In this document: positions 1 through 12,247 of the stretch, in pieces
How positions within the stretch are numbered: position 1 is the first letter of the stretch
Layout: each line of letters opens with the position of its first letter
Made by a program: the position numbers and the translations under genes
Notes under the pieces: generated by a model
Databases searched by the model: none
What the model was told of the DNA's origin: nothing
What the model saw: only the letters and a program-made list of their open reading frames with translations
Assembly: GCF_036417845.1 (NCBI RefSeq)
Contig: NC_089978.1
Span: 123,782,183 to 123,846,182 of the forward strand
DNA: 64,000 nt
Origin: Apteryx mantelli
Lineage: Eukaryota; Chordata; Aves; Apterygiformes; Apterygidae
Direction of reading: 5' to 3'

Positions 1-3000
1 TTATGTGACAGTCAACCAGAGAAAGGTAAAAAAACAGTTGCACCCAGTTTCCTGCAAAAACTGCAAGCAGGATGTTGCACAAGAAAATAGTGGCACCTTA
101 AAGGTGGAGGCCACTTTCTTGAAAATATAGAAATTTTAGAAACTGTACACCAGTATACATGTGGTTGTTTTAACATGGCGATACATTTCCTAGGCAAGTG
201 ATTTAACACTGTATCTTCGGTTCTTGTAACTTAATCTATGACAGCAGTGGTTCGTAGGGTGATTGTTGGGCAATTTAATAATATTTCTCTAGAGAGATGA
301 ATCTTTGTGCTGCTGAATGGGCAGGAACGGCGCTTTGTCTCCATGGCCCCACACAAGCTTGAATGCAATGGTGATCCTAGAACATTTGCTGCTTAGAAAC
401 GATTTCTAAAGCCAGTGGTTTACAGAGGTGTACTGTCACTGAGGACTGAAAACAGTTATGTTATAAATATAAGTTTACAAAGTTTCTTGTAAACCATGGT
501 GAAAGGCTTTGCGTGCGGCAGGAAAAGTAGCATGGATGGGCTTTAGCATGGATGGACTTTAAGTGTTTTAAAGCCCGTAATACTCTTAACTGGGTGACTG
601 AGCACTCTAAATCTCCTGGCTTGGGATATCACTCGCCTTAATTACTTGTGGATCATCTGTTTTAAAATGCTGGCTTATTCTTGAAAAGGTTATGTTGCTG
701 ACTCAGTGAAAGTCAACATACACCTGCTAGATAGGTTCAATTAATGCTTCCTTACAAATAGTTACACAAACATAATTAACTCAGAATAGTACTAAAGCCT
801 GTTAAAAGCAGCTTTATCAGCTCAGGTGATTCTTTCTCTTCCTCCCTCTCTCTCTTCCTCTTGCTTTCTGAAGAGGAAAAAAAAAAAGAAGAAAAAAGAA
901 AGAAAACCCAGTTTGGTAGTATACAGGAGGTGAAGACATCTATTATTTATTAACTTTCAGAAGTGGAAATTTGATAGCCAGAGGCTAATTACCAAAATTA
1001 TAAAGAATTACAGGAAAAGTCATTTCCTGAAAATAGTGTGAATTCAACACTCCAGAATCAAGAGGGTAAAGCACAAGCAGAAAATAAATCAGGACAGGCT
1101 TAGAAGGTATTAGTATGTTATTTAATACGAATTTGTTGCAGTGCTTTGCTGCAGTGCAGAATGGACTTTTAGAATACAAAGAGTACAACAAAAAATTATT
1201 AATGTCGTTTGTAACTGAACAAAAGAAATCTGCACCGATTTATGACACCTTTGGTGGAGGAAGAAAAGGACTTGAAAATTAAGGAGTAGTTTTAATAATT
1301 GCAGTAGGGATGGATTGCAGGCTTGCATTAGGAATTAGCAGTCAATTTAAGAGCAGAAAATTCCTGAACTGATTGAAAGCAAAATAATTTCCTTCCATTA
1401 CACTAAATGTCAGTAAAGTTTTGAGTGCTTACAGTGCACAGCTATTTCTCGCAGAGGAGAGGAAATCTAACATTGAGCAAGTCACCAAAATGTGTGTCAT
1501 TTATTGGCAGACGGTGAAACTCATCCGTTTTGGGGTGGCATTGCAAGAAGCTGTTTAGGTAGGTATCCTTATGGTCAAGACAAACCATAGGTGTGCTGCT
1601 TTCACTGACACTGTGTTTCATGCTTTTCCTGTAAATAAATACCTGGTTATATCCGAATAGTGTCATTTTTAGGAGGCAGCATGTGTGATAGAACTGGAAT
1701 ATGAGTTAGGATTGTTTGGTCTGACTTTCCAGGTCTCACCAAGTCATTTTACAAGTGGAAGTGTCCAATAGCTGTTTCCCAACTGTAATAGAGGGGCCAT
1801 GCTGCTGTCATGCAGACAAAAGTTGAGTCCATATTTAGTACTTAATACTGTCAAGCCAAATATATTTTGTGAGTATGCTTTCTTGTGTTACTCTGAAGTT
1901 TTTCCCTTATTAACCAAGAATTCACCATGATACTAGTTCTTCTCACCCTTGTCATCTCATCCTTATCTGTCTTTAAGCGCTGCTTAAATACTGTTCTGAT
2001 GGTCCTATAAATGAGGAGCGGCTCCGAACTCCATACAAATGCTGATACTTTCGTCATGCTCATCTTTCTTGATTCTTTGAAAGTTTTGTTCAGCCCTTAT
2101 GCCACTTTCTTAATTTGTTTAAAACATATCTACATATGTTTTACATTATAACTTGCCCAAATCACGATTGTGCCATCACAGCCGGCAATCTAGTCTCAGG
2201 TTGTTGGTGAAAATTAGGTCAGGTGATCACTAACTTGTGTGCCTATAGTTGCTTTTCTATTACGCTGTTTTGTGCTAGAAAATTAACACGAGACTTAATT
2301 GCTTTGTGCAACCTTAGCAGCTTCTGTTGCCCTAAAGCTGACACTTCTCAAACTGCTTTTGTTCAGCTTACCCTTACTTCCTTTGCTTACCTATCTGCAT
2401 ACGGTTCAAGCAATGAAACTTCTGGCATTTTGGCAGAATAGAAGAGGGTAGTAATTTTCATTGATACTATGCTCAGGCTCTTTGTTTGTGAAAACTGGCC
2501 TGATTCCTCTTAAGTTGCTGGGTATCTGGCAGTTTTACATGCACGTAATCAGCCATTTAATCTGTCAGATGGAATAATGTAGGATAGGCTTGACGAATGA
2601 GTTGCAGAACACACATTAACCCTGTTGTAGGGGGTAGCTGAAATGTCTGATAACCATACTTTATACCATGCTCTACCTCATTTTTATGTGCTCAGATAGG
2701 TAGTTCATTATTTTTAATGCCTTTCATCGTGCCTGAACTTTGACAATAGTAGCTTCAGTTTTGCTTTCTATTTGTAGGAATGTAATGTCAAGAACTGGAG
2801 TAAGTTACATGTCCTGATCATTTCATTCCTTGGAAAGCATGATGTCGCACCCTTTCCTCATCTTTTCAATCATCTGTTGGACCTTGTTATCATTAGCTAT
2901 GTCAACATGTTTCAGAGAACTAGTGTAGCTAAGGGGCTTGTCTGCACTGACTTGCGAACTTACTGTGGCCACAAGAGTTGAGCAAGAGCACTTTGCACTG

Positions 3001-6000
3001 TTCCCCCTGCTGTCCCAGCCTGGCCCACGTGTCCAGGATACTAACATTACTCTGCACTTCAGGGGCTTTCTGCTCTCTTTCCTTACAGAGTTCTTTAATT
3101 CTGTTTTTCTGACATCTTTTTTAACCTAGAAACTTGCTCGTCTCCTTTTGTGGGCTGATAATTCTTGGCTTTCCATGACATACTTCTATACCAGACATCT
3201 AGACCTGGGATTAACTTGTGGCCAGTCTAATTTGGTCACAGGTGATAATCAATTTGCTTTTACTGCAAACTAAGTTACAGCACAGTACACGGACACTTCA
3301 TAAAACCAGCCTTCACAGTGCGTCTGTACTGACAAGTCTGGCAGCACCCATGGATGGGAGAGGATCAGTGCCAGTTATTCTGCAAAAGAGCCTCTGCTCT
3401 TCTCAGGTGGTACCTCCCATCACCTCTATAATAAAGGTGTGCTACTAGCTCTGTTATAAATCCCTGTTCTTCTGGAAATTGTAACAGCTCTAAAAGCATA
3501 CTTTAAGCTAAAGCTTGGTATAATAAAACTCATATCCAAGAGCAAGTGTGAAATTATCTAGTCATTTTTTAGTAGGTAACAGAAGAGGGCGGTTGAAGCA
3601 GTTATATGAGAGAGATGACAGGAAATTGTAGGACAGTATGAACTGACACCTCTGGTCAAACAGCAGCTTCAATTTCCCTCTCTGATAGACAGCCTGCACC
3701 TAGCTGAGTGCTTTCGCTGCCAGGCCAGCCTTCCTTCTGCTTTTTCCTTTTGGACTTTGCATTTAGGGAGGCCAGCGAGCCTCTACCTTGGTAGTCAGTC
3801 GGAGGTCTGGGCTCTTTGGCTCTTTCAGTTCCGCCAGCAGTTGTTAACAGGGTACCCACGCTAGCATTATTTAGTAATTATCAGGAATTTACACTGGTAA
3901 ATTGGGGCCTTTTTCAATGAGGCATTTAAGTTACAAAATATAAAATTAGAGATTAGTCTTATCTGAGGATTTATACAGCCAAGAGTGTCCTTCTGAGTCA
4001 TAGTTTCTACCTCCTCATCCCAGAGTCAGCTATGTCACTTAACTGTTCATAAATTGTTCAAGGTCCATCTTGCAGTGCTGCAGGTGATTGGCAGCCTTTC
4101 CTTCTACTGAAAGTAACAGAAATTCTTCTGTTTGCTAGCAACCTATTTCTAGATTTCAGGATTAACTTTAATTAAGTCTAGTTTATGGAATTTTGTCTTT
4201 TATACATGCTGAAACTGTTCTTTTGCTCTTTTAAAGATTTTAATCATAATTCTAATCAATTTTGAAAAACTAATAGTGTGTAATTATACATGCAGCATTT
4301 TTCTGTAAATAAATGCCCCTTGATGTAAAAGATATCTGTAAGATTCTTGTTTACATTTCTCTTCATTTCCTGGTACTTTAATTGTTAAACATATGTTTAA
4401 TAAAATAAATCTGACATTCTTGTTACACACATGCTTCAATTATTATCAGAAAAGAAGACTTTAAAACCAGCGTTTAAACACCTATTCCCTAAATTGCCAT
4501 AAAATAGCAAGGATTCTTTTTAAGACCCTGCTGGGAACAGTTCACCCACTATATTAAAGGCAAGGACTTACCCAAGAGCTCAGATCCCTTAATCATGCTA
4601 ACTTAGCTTCAGCTATACATTTTTAGCATATACTTAGACCAGTATAATTGCCACCTTGTGCAGCTGTGAGAAAATATGTGTAGCATTGCAGTTGCTTAAC
4701 TACAGTGTGCCAAGCACAACACGCAATCTTGCAAGGCACAGAGCCACATCTATTTGCTATAATAAGACTTCCCAGACTGGAGCTGTTACATGCCTGACCC
4801 TAGTGGTGCCAGGATGGTCAAATACATTTGGCCAACTTTCTTGACTTTGTCGGTTGAAAGAGTTTAAAAAGTTGTAGGGTGCAGTACAGAGGTAAGATAA
4901 ATGGAAAGTACCCATCAGTAACACTAACACAGGCATTCAAATGACGCTGTATCAAATGGAAGAAGTTCCTGGTAGTTCCTTTACACAGTGAGTAATGCAA
5001 CCATTTATCCTTATGTGGTATCTTGGCCTGCAGCGCACAGTATTAACTTCTGCACTTTACAGTATGTGTCAAAGCTGTGGGAATTGTTGCTTTGAACTGT
5101 CTCATGTGCTTCTTTTAAATCTCAGTGAAAAGAAGCCCACTGAATTATTTTAGCAGATCTTGCAACGTGATTTAATTTTTAACAGTCAGACTATAGGTCT
5201 GTCAGTACTAAAATACCAGACTTTTTTGGCGTAAAAATCCAAAATACATCATACTAGCTATTTATTAAATGGTTTAGTTTGTTTCCCATCTATATTGTTT
5301 CTTTGTAAAGGTACATATTCACCTGCTACTTGTTTGAGTTTGAGCTTGTAAAGCTGGTTAAGTTCTGGGTTTCACACAACTAAACACATCTTGTTTACTT
5401 TTTAGTAAAATTTACAGCTCTAATTCAGTTGTCTTCCCAGTACAAAAGTATCTGTTTCCCATTGGATGCCAAAATAGGCAGAAAGTTGTCTTCTGTTTAA
5501 CCTTGCCCAATATTATTGAACCCCAATTGGCAAAACAGCTGCTTTAAGCAATATTTTCCTGGCTTGCACTGTGTGTATCAGCCTGCCACCCTGTGCAGCC
5601 AGCCTGTCAAGGAGAACATATTTCTCCAAGCATTTTATCTTCTTGCTCCCGAAGCAAAAGGAGATTTTACCCATTCCCACAATGTTCGCTCAAAAAAAAG
5701 GACCGTATGGTCTCCTTGAATTTGAAATTTTAGTTCTGCACTTACTGTGGCAGCTTCAACAGGTTTTGAAGGTGAGAGAGTGATAGCAAGGACATCTCTG
5801 ACTCTCTTTAAAGTCACTTTGTGTTCTGTGTTATTTCATATGCCGAAGACACCCACGCCATTAGGCAGGAAACCAATGCAGCATCCACAGGATCTTCCCT
5901 GTGCCTATGTAGGAGGACACCAGAAATATTAACCTGTTACTGAAGGTCAGCTTTTTTATGGCAAATACCTGAGTAATCCCAAATTCTTTGAGCCATGCCT

Positions 6001-9000
6001 TGAGTTCACTTGCTGTTCCACGACCTTATGCAGAAATCCAAAGTTTGAATGCTGTGCAAAATACCCAGAACATCTTAAACTTGGGTCAAATTTTCACCAG
6101 TCTAGGGCATGTGCCCTGCACTTTTACACCAAACAGAAATTCCCAGATGGACATAGTTAACCTTGAGGATGGTCATGTGAGCGTGTGCATGTGCAAGAAT
6201 CACAGTTTGAGGCCTTGGTCCCTCGGTTTTGTGCCGCAGGGCTGATTGTTCACATTGGGGAAATGCTATTCAGCTGCATTAGCAGTGATTTTAATACGGA
6301 ACGGAGCTGACAGATTCCTCTCTTCACAAGTTGAATTCCCATTTTGTGACATTATATAACTCTAATCCTAGTTTCAGCACTTCAGTAGGATGAAACTGGC
6401 AGGTATTTGGTTCTTTCCCTTCACATAACCATAGTGTAACACTGCATTTAGCAGGGTGAAATGAGGATTTTCATCTCTTACTACCTCCTGTGCCTCTCTC
6501 TGACGCCAGTAATAGCAGCACTCTCTGAAGGTGTTCAGGGCTGTTATTCAGGGAGTGAAAGACTGTTCCTCTTTCTGGACAGAAAATTGAATTAAGAGTG
6601 AAGCTGCAAGTACTTTGTCCTTGGATGAGGGAGGAAGTCTTTGGTTTAGTGCTGAACTCAGTGGTCAGGAGATTGCATAAATTGAATACTTAAGTTTTTG
6701 GCAGGTGCGGTGTTTCTACCAGATTTGGAGGAGGAACGGGAAAGCACAAGAATAACTCTGAAACATTGCATTTGGAATGAAATCTAGATGCATTGCAATG
6801 ATAATGCTATCTAAACTTCCTTTGCAACTGTCCTTTCACTTTTTTCTGCATTTTATATTTGGCTGGTCATGCACTACATGTTTCACTTAAATACTAAAAT
6901 ACCAAGCTGTTTCACTTGCAGATTTGGCTTCTGAATTTGGCTTCTCTGTAGTAAAAAAAAAAATCAGTGTCATGTCAGCTTCTGAAGATAGAAGCAAAGA
7001 GTTTCAGATAATTTATCTCCTGAAACAAAAATAAATAATGTACCAAGCAAATGTCAGAATTAGAGGTATATTCCAGACTCCTGCTTTTATAAATCAGTCT
7101 TTAAAACTGAGCAGCTGTAGGTCATAGACAGAAAGAGGACCTGGTCCCATAGTAGGTTTTTGCTCCCCGGGAATCTTTTACATTGAACAACCACTGGATA
7201 AAGCATAGCTTAGCAGACTCTTCCTAAATTAAAAAAAAAAAAAAATGTAGACAGGTACTAAGATTAAACAGGCAAAACTTTATCAGGCTTCAGATTTAAG
7301 GATTATCAACTTGTGAAATGATGAAGTGGAGATAAGAAGAAGCTTTAAAGAGGTATCTATTAGCAAAATGATGAAATCTCTGTATGAGTGAATATATCTG
7401 CTCTGGCCAGGACAGATTTGTAAAATAAAAAGATTAAGTCAGTTTCCAAGAGGAGAAAAATAATTCCTAAGTTAAAAGAAATGTTGAAGTTACTCAAGAA
7501 CTTTTGAATAACTTTGTCAGAGAAAAAACTGCTAATGTGTACAGTTTTGTTACTTTTTGGTGCAGTAGATGCAGTTCATAAAAGCATGTGAGCATGCAGC
7601 TAAACGTTAAAATACACCCTCTCAGCAAGACAGTTCTTCAATCTGTTATTTTATTTGTGACTACTTCATAATTAAGTTAGTATTCAGAGTAGAATAACTG
7701 CTGAAGTAGAACTGCATTAGGTTTTAGTTCATGCATTAAATAATCTATTCAAGATGTCTGTTATAAAAGCACTCTAGCAGCTTTCTCATTATCATGTGTC
7801 TGAAACTGAGCAGATGTCCAACAAAATTGCGAAAAGTACCAGTGGTTTCCTAAGGCAACATTTCTGCCAACAGCTAGAACTGCATTAAACCCATCATTTC
7901 AACAGGATTCTACTGGAAAGCATGGCTGCCTTAATATCAGAAGTAATTATCTGTATGGACATCTGATATGCCATCAGTGTCAGTTTTTACAGTCAGACTT
8001 TTTGCAGATAAAATGAAGCTCGTAAGAAGCCTGTTTCTCTTACTCCGTAAGTGTGTTACACAAGAATTGAGGGTATAAGGCAGGGTCTCACACAGGCTCA
8101 CAGTGGAGTTGCCGGGTGTGCTAAGCCCCTGCCTGCGATCCGGGATGCACCGCATTTACCGAAACAGCAAGTGGACTTTCAAAGCCGTGATTGGCTCATG
8201 TTCATCTTAAGATATTCAATAATTCAAGCAGGGTTACTGAGCAATGCAGACTTGGCAATATGAATATTGTCTCTGAAAGAAGAGCCTTCTTCATGCCTTT
8301 TCCCTGTTGCAACTTACACTCTAGGTACCAAACTCGCAGCCACTGTACATCCAGCTAGAGATCGCAGCCAATGTGCTGTGCCTTGGTCCGTGGAAGCTGT
8401 TGCGTCCTCCCCCGGGGAAGACAGCTCTTCACTGCTGTTTCCAAGGGTCGAGTGAACTGACCGGGAGGGAACCTCATCCCTGTGATGCCAAGTGACTAAA
8501 GCAGGTGCCGGGTCGCCACGTGCCATTTGTGACCCAGCGCCGTTTCACTGCAGCTCTGAGCAAGCCCTCCTCTCTTGCTGCTGTGCTCCAGCTTCTTGTC
8601 TGAAATACAAGGAAGCATTTTTGTTAAACTTTTTTTTTTTTTTATCGTTGGTGTAAAAATAAAACTAAAAAAGCTTTCTGTCCTTCTGCTGGCACTGTGC
8701 AGAAGACTCTCTTGAAAACTGAACTCAGCTTTCGTAATGGCAATAGATAAGCACAAATAGTTGGCCTCCAGTCCAGTTCTTTAATTTTAGACCCAGCAAA
8801 TCATACAGCATGCCTGCCAGATGGTTTAGTATCATCTTATACAGCTGGTTGAAAAACAGAATCAATTTTCATAAAATTGAGACATTTCTGCTACTAAAAA
8901 CTGTACTAAATTGAAAACTGCCCACTAAGTAAATTTTCTGCTAGCTCCTCTAATGCAATGGTGTGCACTGAAGTCTTGTAAGAGCAGTTTGCATGTGTGG

Positions 9001-9281
9001 CTTTAACTTTTCTCCATAAGTCCTTTTCTCACTAAGCTACAAGAAGTTAAAATCCTGCAGCGTTTAAAAGCATAGTTTTATTTGTTGTGTACACTTTGTT
9101 TCACCCCACTGTACCAAGGGGAAGCTTCGCTGCAAGTAATGGTCCTTGCTAAAGGTGTCCTGAGTTATCAGGACATGTCTTTCCTGGCCTTGTTATTTTA
9201 CGAATCTTCATCACTGATGTACTGTCATCAGTGTTGTATTGCCGTCACATAAAGTGTTTTATTGTCATTGAACTTTTTAGA
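1..9281. other. No gene recognised
   Basis: This stretch is AT-rich, with only short open frames of under 90 codons that lack clear splice-site context or recognisable domains. If the exon candidates at 9282-12241 are the 3' end of a gene, part of this stretch would be its introns, but I could not identify an upstream exon with a matching phase. Poly-purine/poly-pyrimidine runs occur near 840-905 and short A or T runs near 6952, 7231 and 8630. Confidence 0.5.
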
Positions 9282-9359
9282 TTTCTGCTGTATTTTCTGC
9301 AAGCCCAAATGCAATCAAGAGAACTGCTAACTGTGGAGGATCTTACATCTGTGTTTAAG
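9282..9359 (+). CDS. Candidate internal exon of an upstream gene (possibly MORC1)
   Basis: A 78-base open block follows an AG acceptor with a short T run and ends at a good donor (AAG|gtaggt). It reads through in one frame, beginning with one base that completes a split codon. The peptide includes FLLYFLQAQMQSRELLTVED and ends TSVFK in phase 0. That phase matches the next candidate block at 11573. No known domain is visible; the peptide is helical and Glu/Leu/Gln-rich. Assignment to MORC1 rests only on human gene order, where MORC1 precedes GUCA1C on the same strand, and is an inference. Confidence 0.35.
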
Positions 9360-11572
9360 GTAGGTGAACTTGTAGTCATCTGACTGTATTCATTTAAAAT
9401 TAGAGTATCTTCCATTACAAAAAGTCCACACTGTGGTAATTAACAACTGACACTTCCTTACTCTAAATAGGGGGAATATCCTGCTCCCTCAAGTAGTTCT
9501 GATTTATAGATACAGGTTTAGATATAGGTTATAGATCCTGTTTCTTTGGAAACCACAGCGACATTACACCTGACTTGACTTAACACATAGACTTGTGGAG
9601 ACTTTATATAATTGGTATCAATGCATACATTGACGTAATTTTTTTCCAGCAAGTTATGTAAGAGAAGTGATTCGCCTCTCCTGTTTTTAAGTTGGGTGAT
9701 GTCTGTTTTGTTCCCACCCTTAGTGGTATTGAAATTGTGCTTGAAGTAAATACACGCTGTGAGAGTAATTCTTGGTAGGTGCTGGTGTTGAACTTGATTA
9801 TTTCCGACTGTGAGCTGAGTTGCTGTGTTCTGCGGACAAATTATCGTCCACCTGTTTTTAAAGCTCTGCAGACCTACGATGAACTCAAAAGGAAGAACTA
9901 GTACCATTCAGGGAAGTTGTAGCTCTGTCCACCCCTGTTAGTAAGCTGCTTTCCTTTTGCTTCTAAATATAGCTAATTCACTTTGAAAGGGAACAGCTTG
10001 CAGGCAGCCATAAGGTGAAAGTCAAAGATCAGCTATTTTCATGCAAAGTGTGAATTGCTTCCCTACCAAGGACCCAAAAAACATATAGTTATGTTTTGGG
10101 GGATCTTTTTATATTTTGTCCTGTGCCATCTTCCAGAATCAGGAATGTTTACTCCCTGTGCACATCTGCTGGGGGTTTGTGTTATTGAAGGGTCCCAGTG
10201 GCCGGCTGTAGGACGTGCCCTTTCCCGTGGTGTTCTCTAAGGTTTGTCACAGCATGACTCTGCCCTCAGCATCACCAAATTTTCCTAGAATTGGCCCACA
10301 CAATTCAACAGCCGGTTATGGCTGTTCTGCTGAGCTTCATTTAGATCAAAAGATTCAGGATTTCTGTTAGTATCAGAGGGCAGGTTTCTCAGTTTTCCTG
10401 GCATTTACTCCCCAGTACTTGAGAATTTTTACTTTTAAATACCCCAATGTCACCTTTAAGGTATAGGAGGATGACTCAGCTGTGAAAATGCCATTATTCT
10501 CCAGCTGATGGTAAAAATTTGGTTTGCTCCTCCAGGGCCTCCATATCCTCCTGAACTGAAATGGTGTTGGATGATGCTCCTCTTTTTTCCTCTCTCTTTT
10601 CTCTATCTGCTTTTGTTCAGCTGTTTCTTACTTTACAAATTTCTCTTGGTTCCTTTTATACTCTTGCATAATACTGATCTCCTGAATGTAAATACTAATT
10701 CTTTTTCCTTGTTTATAAAAATAGTCAGAGAGTCTTTCTGAACAATTAAAGAAGTCAGAATTGTGCTGCGACAAGTAAAAGCTATTATATAAAATTCATT
10801 TATATTCTAAGCTGATATACCATAAGATAGAGGTAATTATTCATTGTGTATGCTACTTTCCAAGGAAAAGAGAATTCTTTGATTTATATTCTTGAATTTA
10901 TTAACTGAAGTACATTTAATCCTCCAGAGAGCCTTCTCAATTATGTAGAGTGGACAAAAAGGTTAAGCCTAATTCAGAAAATCCGAGTTCAGCTTCAGCT
11001 TTCAGTTATTCTCTTAAAAGATTGAGGCAGTCCAGACCATCAAAAGCATTAATATAGGAAGAATTTAGGTCACTTAATGCAAGGGTTTTTTTGTTTGTGT
11101 AAATACATTAATTTCTTTGAAGAGAGGCTGAAAGATTTGGCCTTAGACTTACTAGTGCCCAGTGCAAAACAGGAGTGGCTGATCTTTGAGTAAGCGTTCA
11201 GCTTTGCAGGCACTACGCCAGAAGGTGTATCTCGTGTCCTAGGCAAATGAGATCAGTGCAGTGATCTTCAAGAACTGCGAGAGAAGCAAACTGAGTCTGT
11301 TCCAGCTCAGCTTTCCAGGCTCATGCAGACAGCTCTTGCTGTCAAAAATAGTTCACAAATTTCAGTGTGATTTGTTTTTAAAGGGTGAGGCTTGGTCTTG
11401 CAAGTAAATGAACTTGCAGTACTTTTCCCCTTACTGTGTCTGCTAGGGAAAAGAATTTGGTAAAGTGTTCATGCTTGCCGTTGCCACCGTAAATAAATGT
11501 CGAACATGTGATTTGTAGAATGACAGGTTTTTTCCTTCATCCCATATCTTCCTGGGACTTTTTCCACTTCAG

Positions 11573-11638
11573 TGGATATCGGTATTCTCTAAGAAGATGG
11601 AAGTTTGGGATAGATCAGAGCCTTTCTTAAAATGCAAG
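11573..11638 (+). CDS. Candidate internal exon of an upstream gene (possibly MORC1)
   Basis: A 66-base open block follows a strong acceptor (tttttccacttcag) and is followed by a usable donor (AAG|gtaatg). It is open in phase 0 and would encode 22 residues, including SKKMEVWDRSEPFLKCK. Its phase fits both the block at 9282-9359 and the one at 12191-12241. I do not recognise the peptide. It could be a chance open block, because short open blocks between splice-like sites are common in introns. Phase agreement across three successive blocks is the main support. Confidence 0.35.
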
Positions 11639-12190
11639 GTAATGAAATTGGCCGATCAGCTGAAGTCTCTATTTGCACCTGAGTACAGTGGCCGAGGAAC
11701 CTTCTTGGTGTCACAAACTGCATAGGTAACTTCCACTTCTTAAACTAGAGAACATTTTTCTTTTTATGAAATTAAACCTGCAGACAGCTTTGGAACTCAA
11801 ATCACTTTTTCTTCCCTCTGTTTCTTTTCAAATGTTTATTGCAAGGCTGCCTCAAATTTACCAGAGATTTGAGCTTAGAGTTCAAGTGGTTTACTCTTCA
11901 ACAGTGAATGTTGATATGCTGACCTATTACATGGTGATGAAAATGGCTTAAAAATGCAAAAAAAAGAAGTCTGTAATACATCAGCAATTGTCCAGAAACA
12001 CTAATCTTTACTTTCTAAACTTTACCAGATTTCCTGTGCCTTCATTTTAATTGCATGTGCTGATTAAGCAACTTTTAGTCCATATGTTCTTTTTTAAAAA
12101 GCACTGAACTTGTGCCTTTCCACTCACATAGAGTGTAACTTTTTAGTGCAGAGTAGGTTCTCTAAAAAATATTTTCTTCAAATTTTTCAG

Positions 12191-12241
12191 ACTGAAACAC
12201 AGAGGATTTCTCTCTATCAATACCCAGTCAAACACCACTAG
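12191..12241 (+). CDS. Candidate terminal coding exon with stop
   Basis: A strong acceptor (caaatttttcag) opens a phase-0 block of 16 codons (TETQRISLYQYPVKHH) that ends in TAG at 12239-12241. A consensus AATAAA starts at the very next base. Joined to 9282-9359 and 11573-11638 it gives one continuous C-terminus. The gene would end about 7 kb before the first GCAP-type exon fossil, which agrees with an upstream plus-strand neighbour. A polyadenylation signal one base after the stop would leave a 3' UTR of only a few tens of bases, so a later signal may be the main one. Identity is not established. Confidence 0.35.
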   Translation, partial: TETQRISLYQYPVKHH

Positions 12242-12247
12242 AATAAA
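12242..12247 (+). terminator. Candidate polyadenylation signal AATAAA
   Basis: A consensus hexamer immediately follows the TAG stop of the candidate terminal exon. A GT-rich stretch (atgttgtgcctgctgat) comes directly after it, as expected for a downstream element. AATAAA is frequent by chance in AT-rich DNA, so the support comes from its position. Confidence 0.3.

Noticed and set aside
5743..5780. 38-base mini-exon candidate (ttttag acceptor, AAG|gtgaga donor)
   Set aside because: Its open phases end in 0 or 1, which cannot join the block at 9282 in its open frame, and the acceptor is weak.
9518..9907. 129-codon minus-strand frame
   Set aside because: No recognisable family and no exon context. 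It lies inside what would be an intron of the candidate plus-strand gene.
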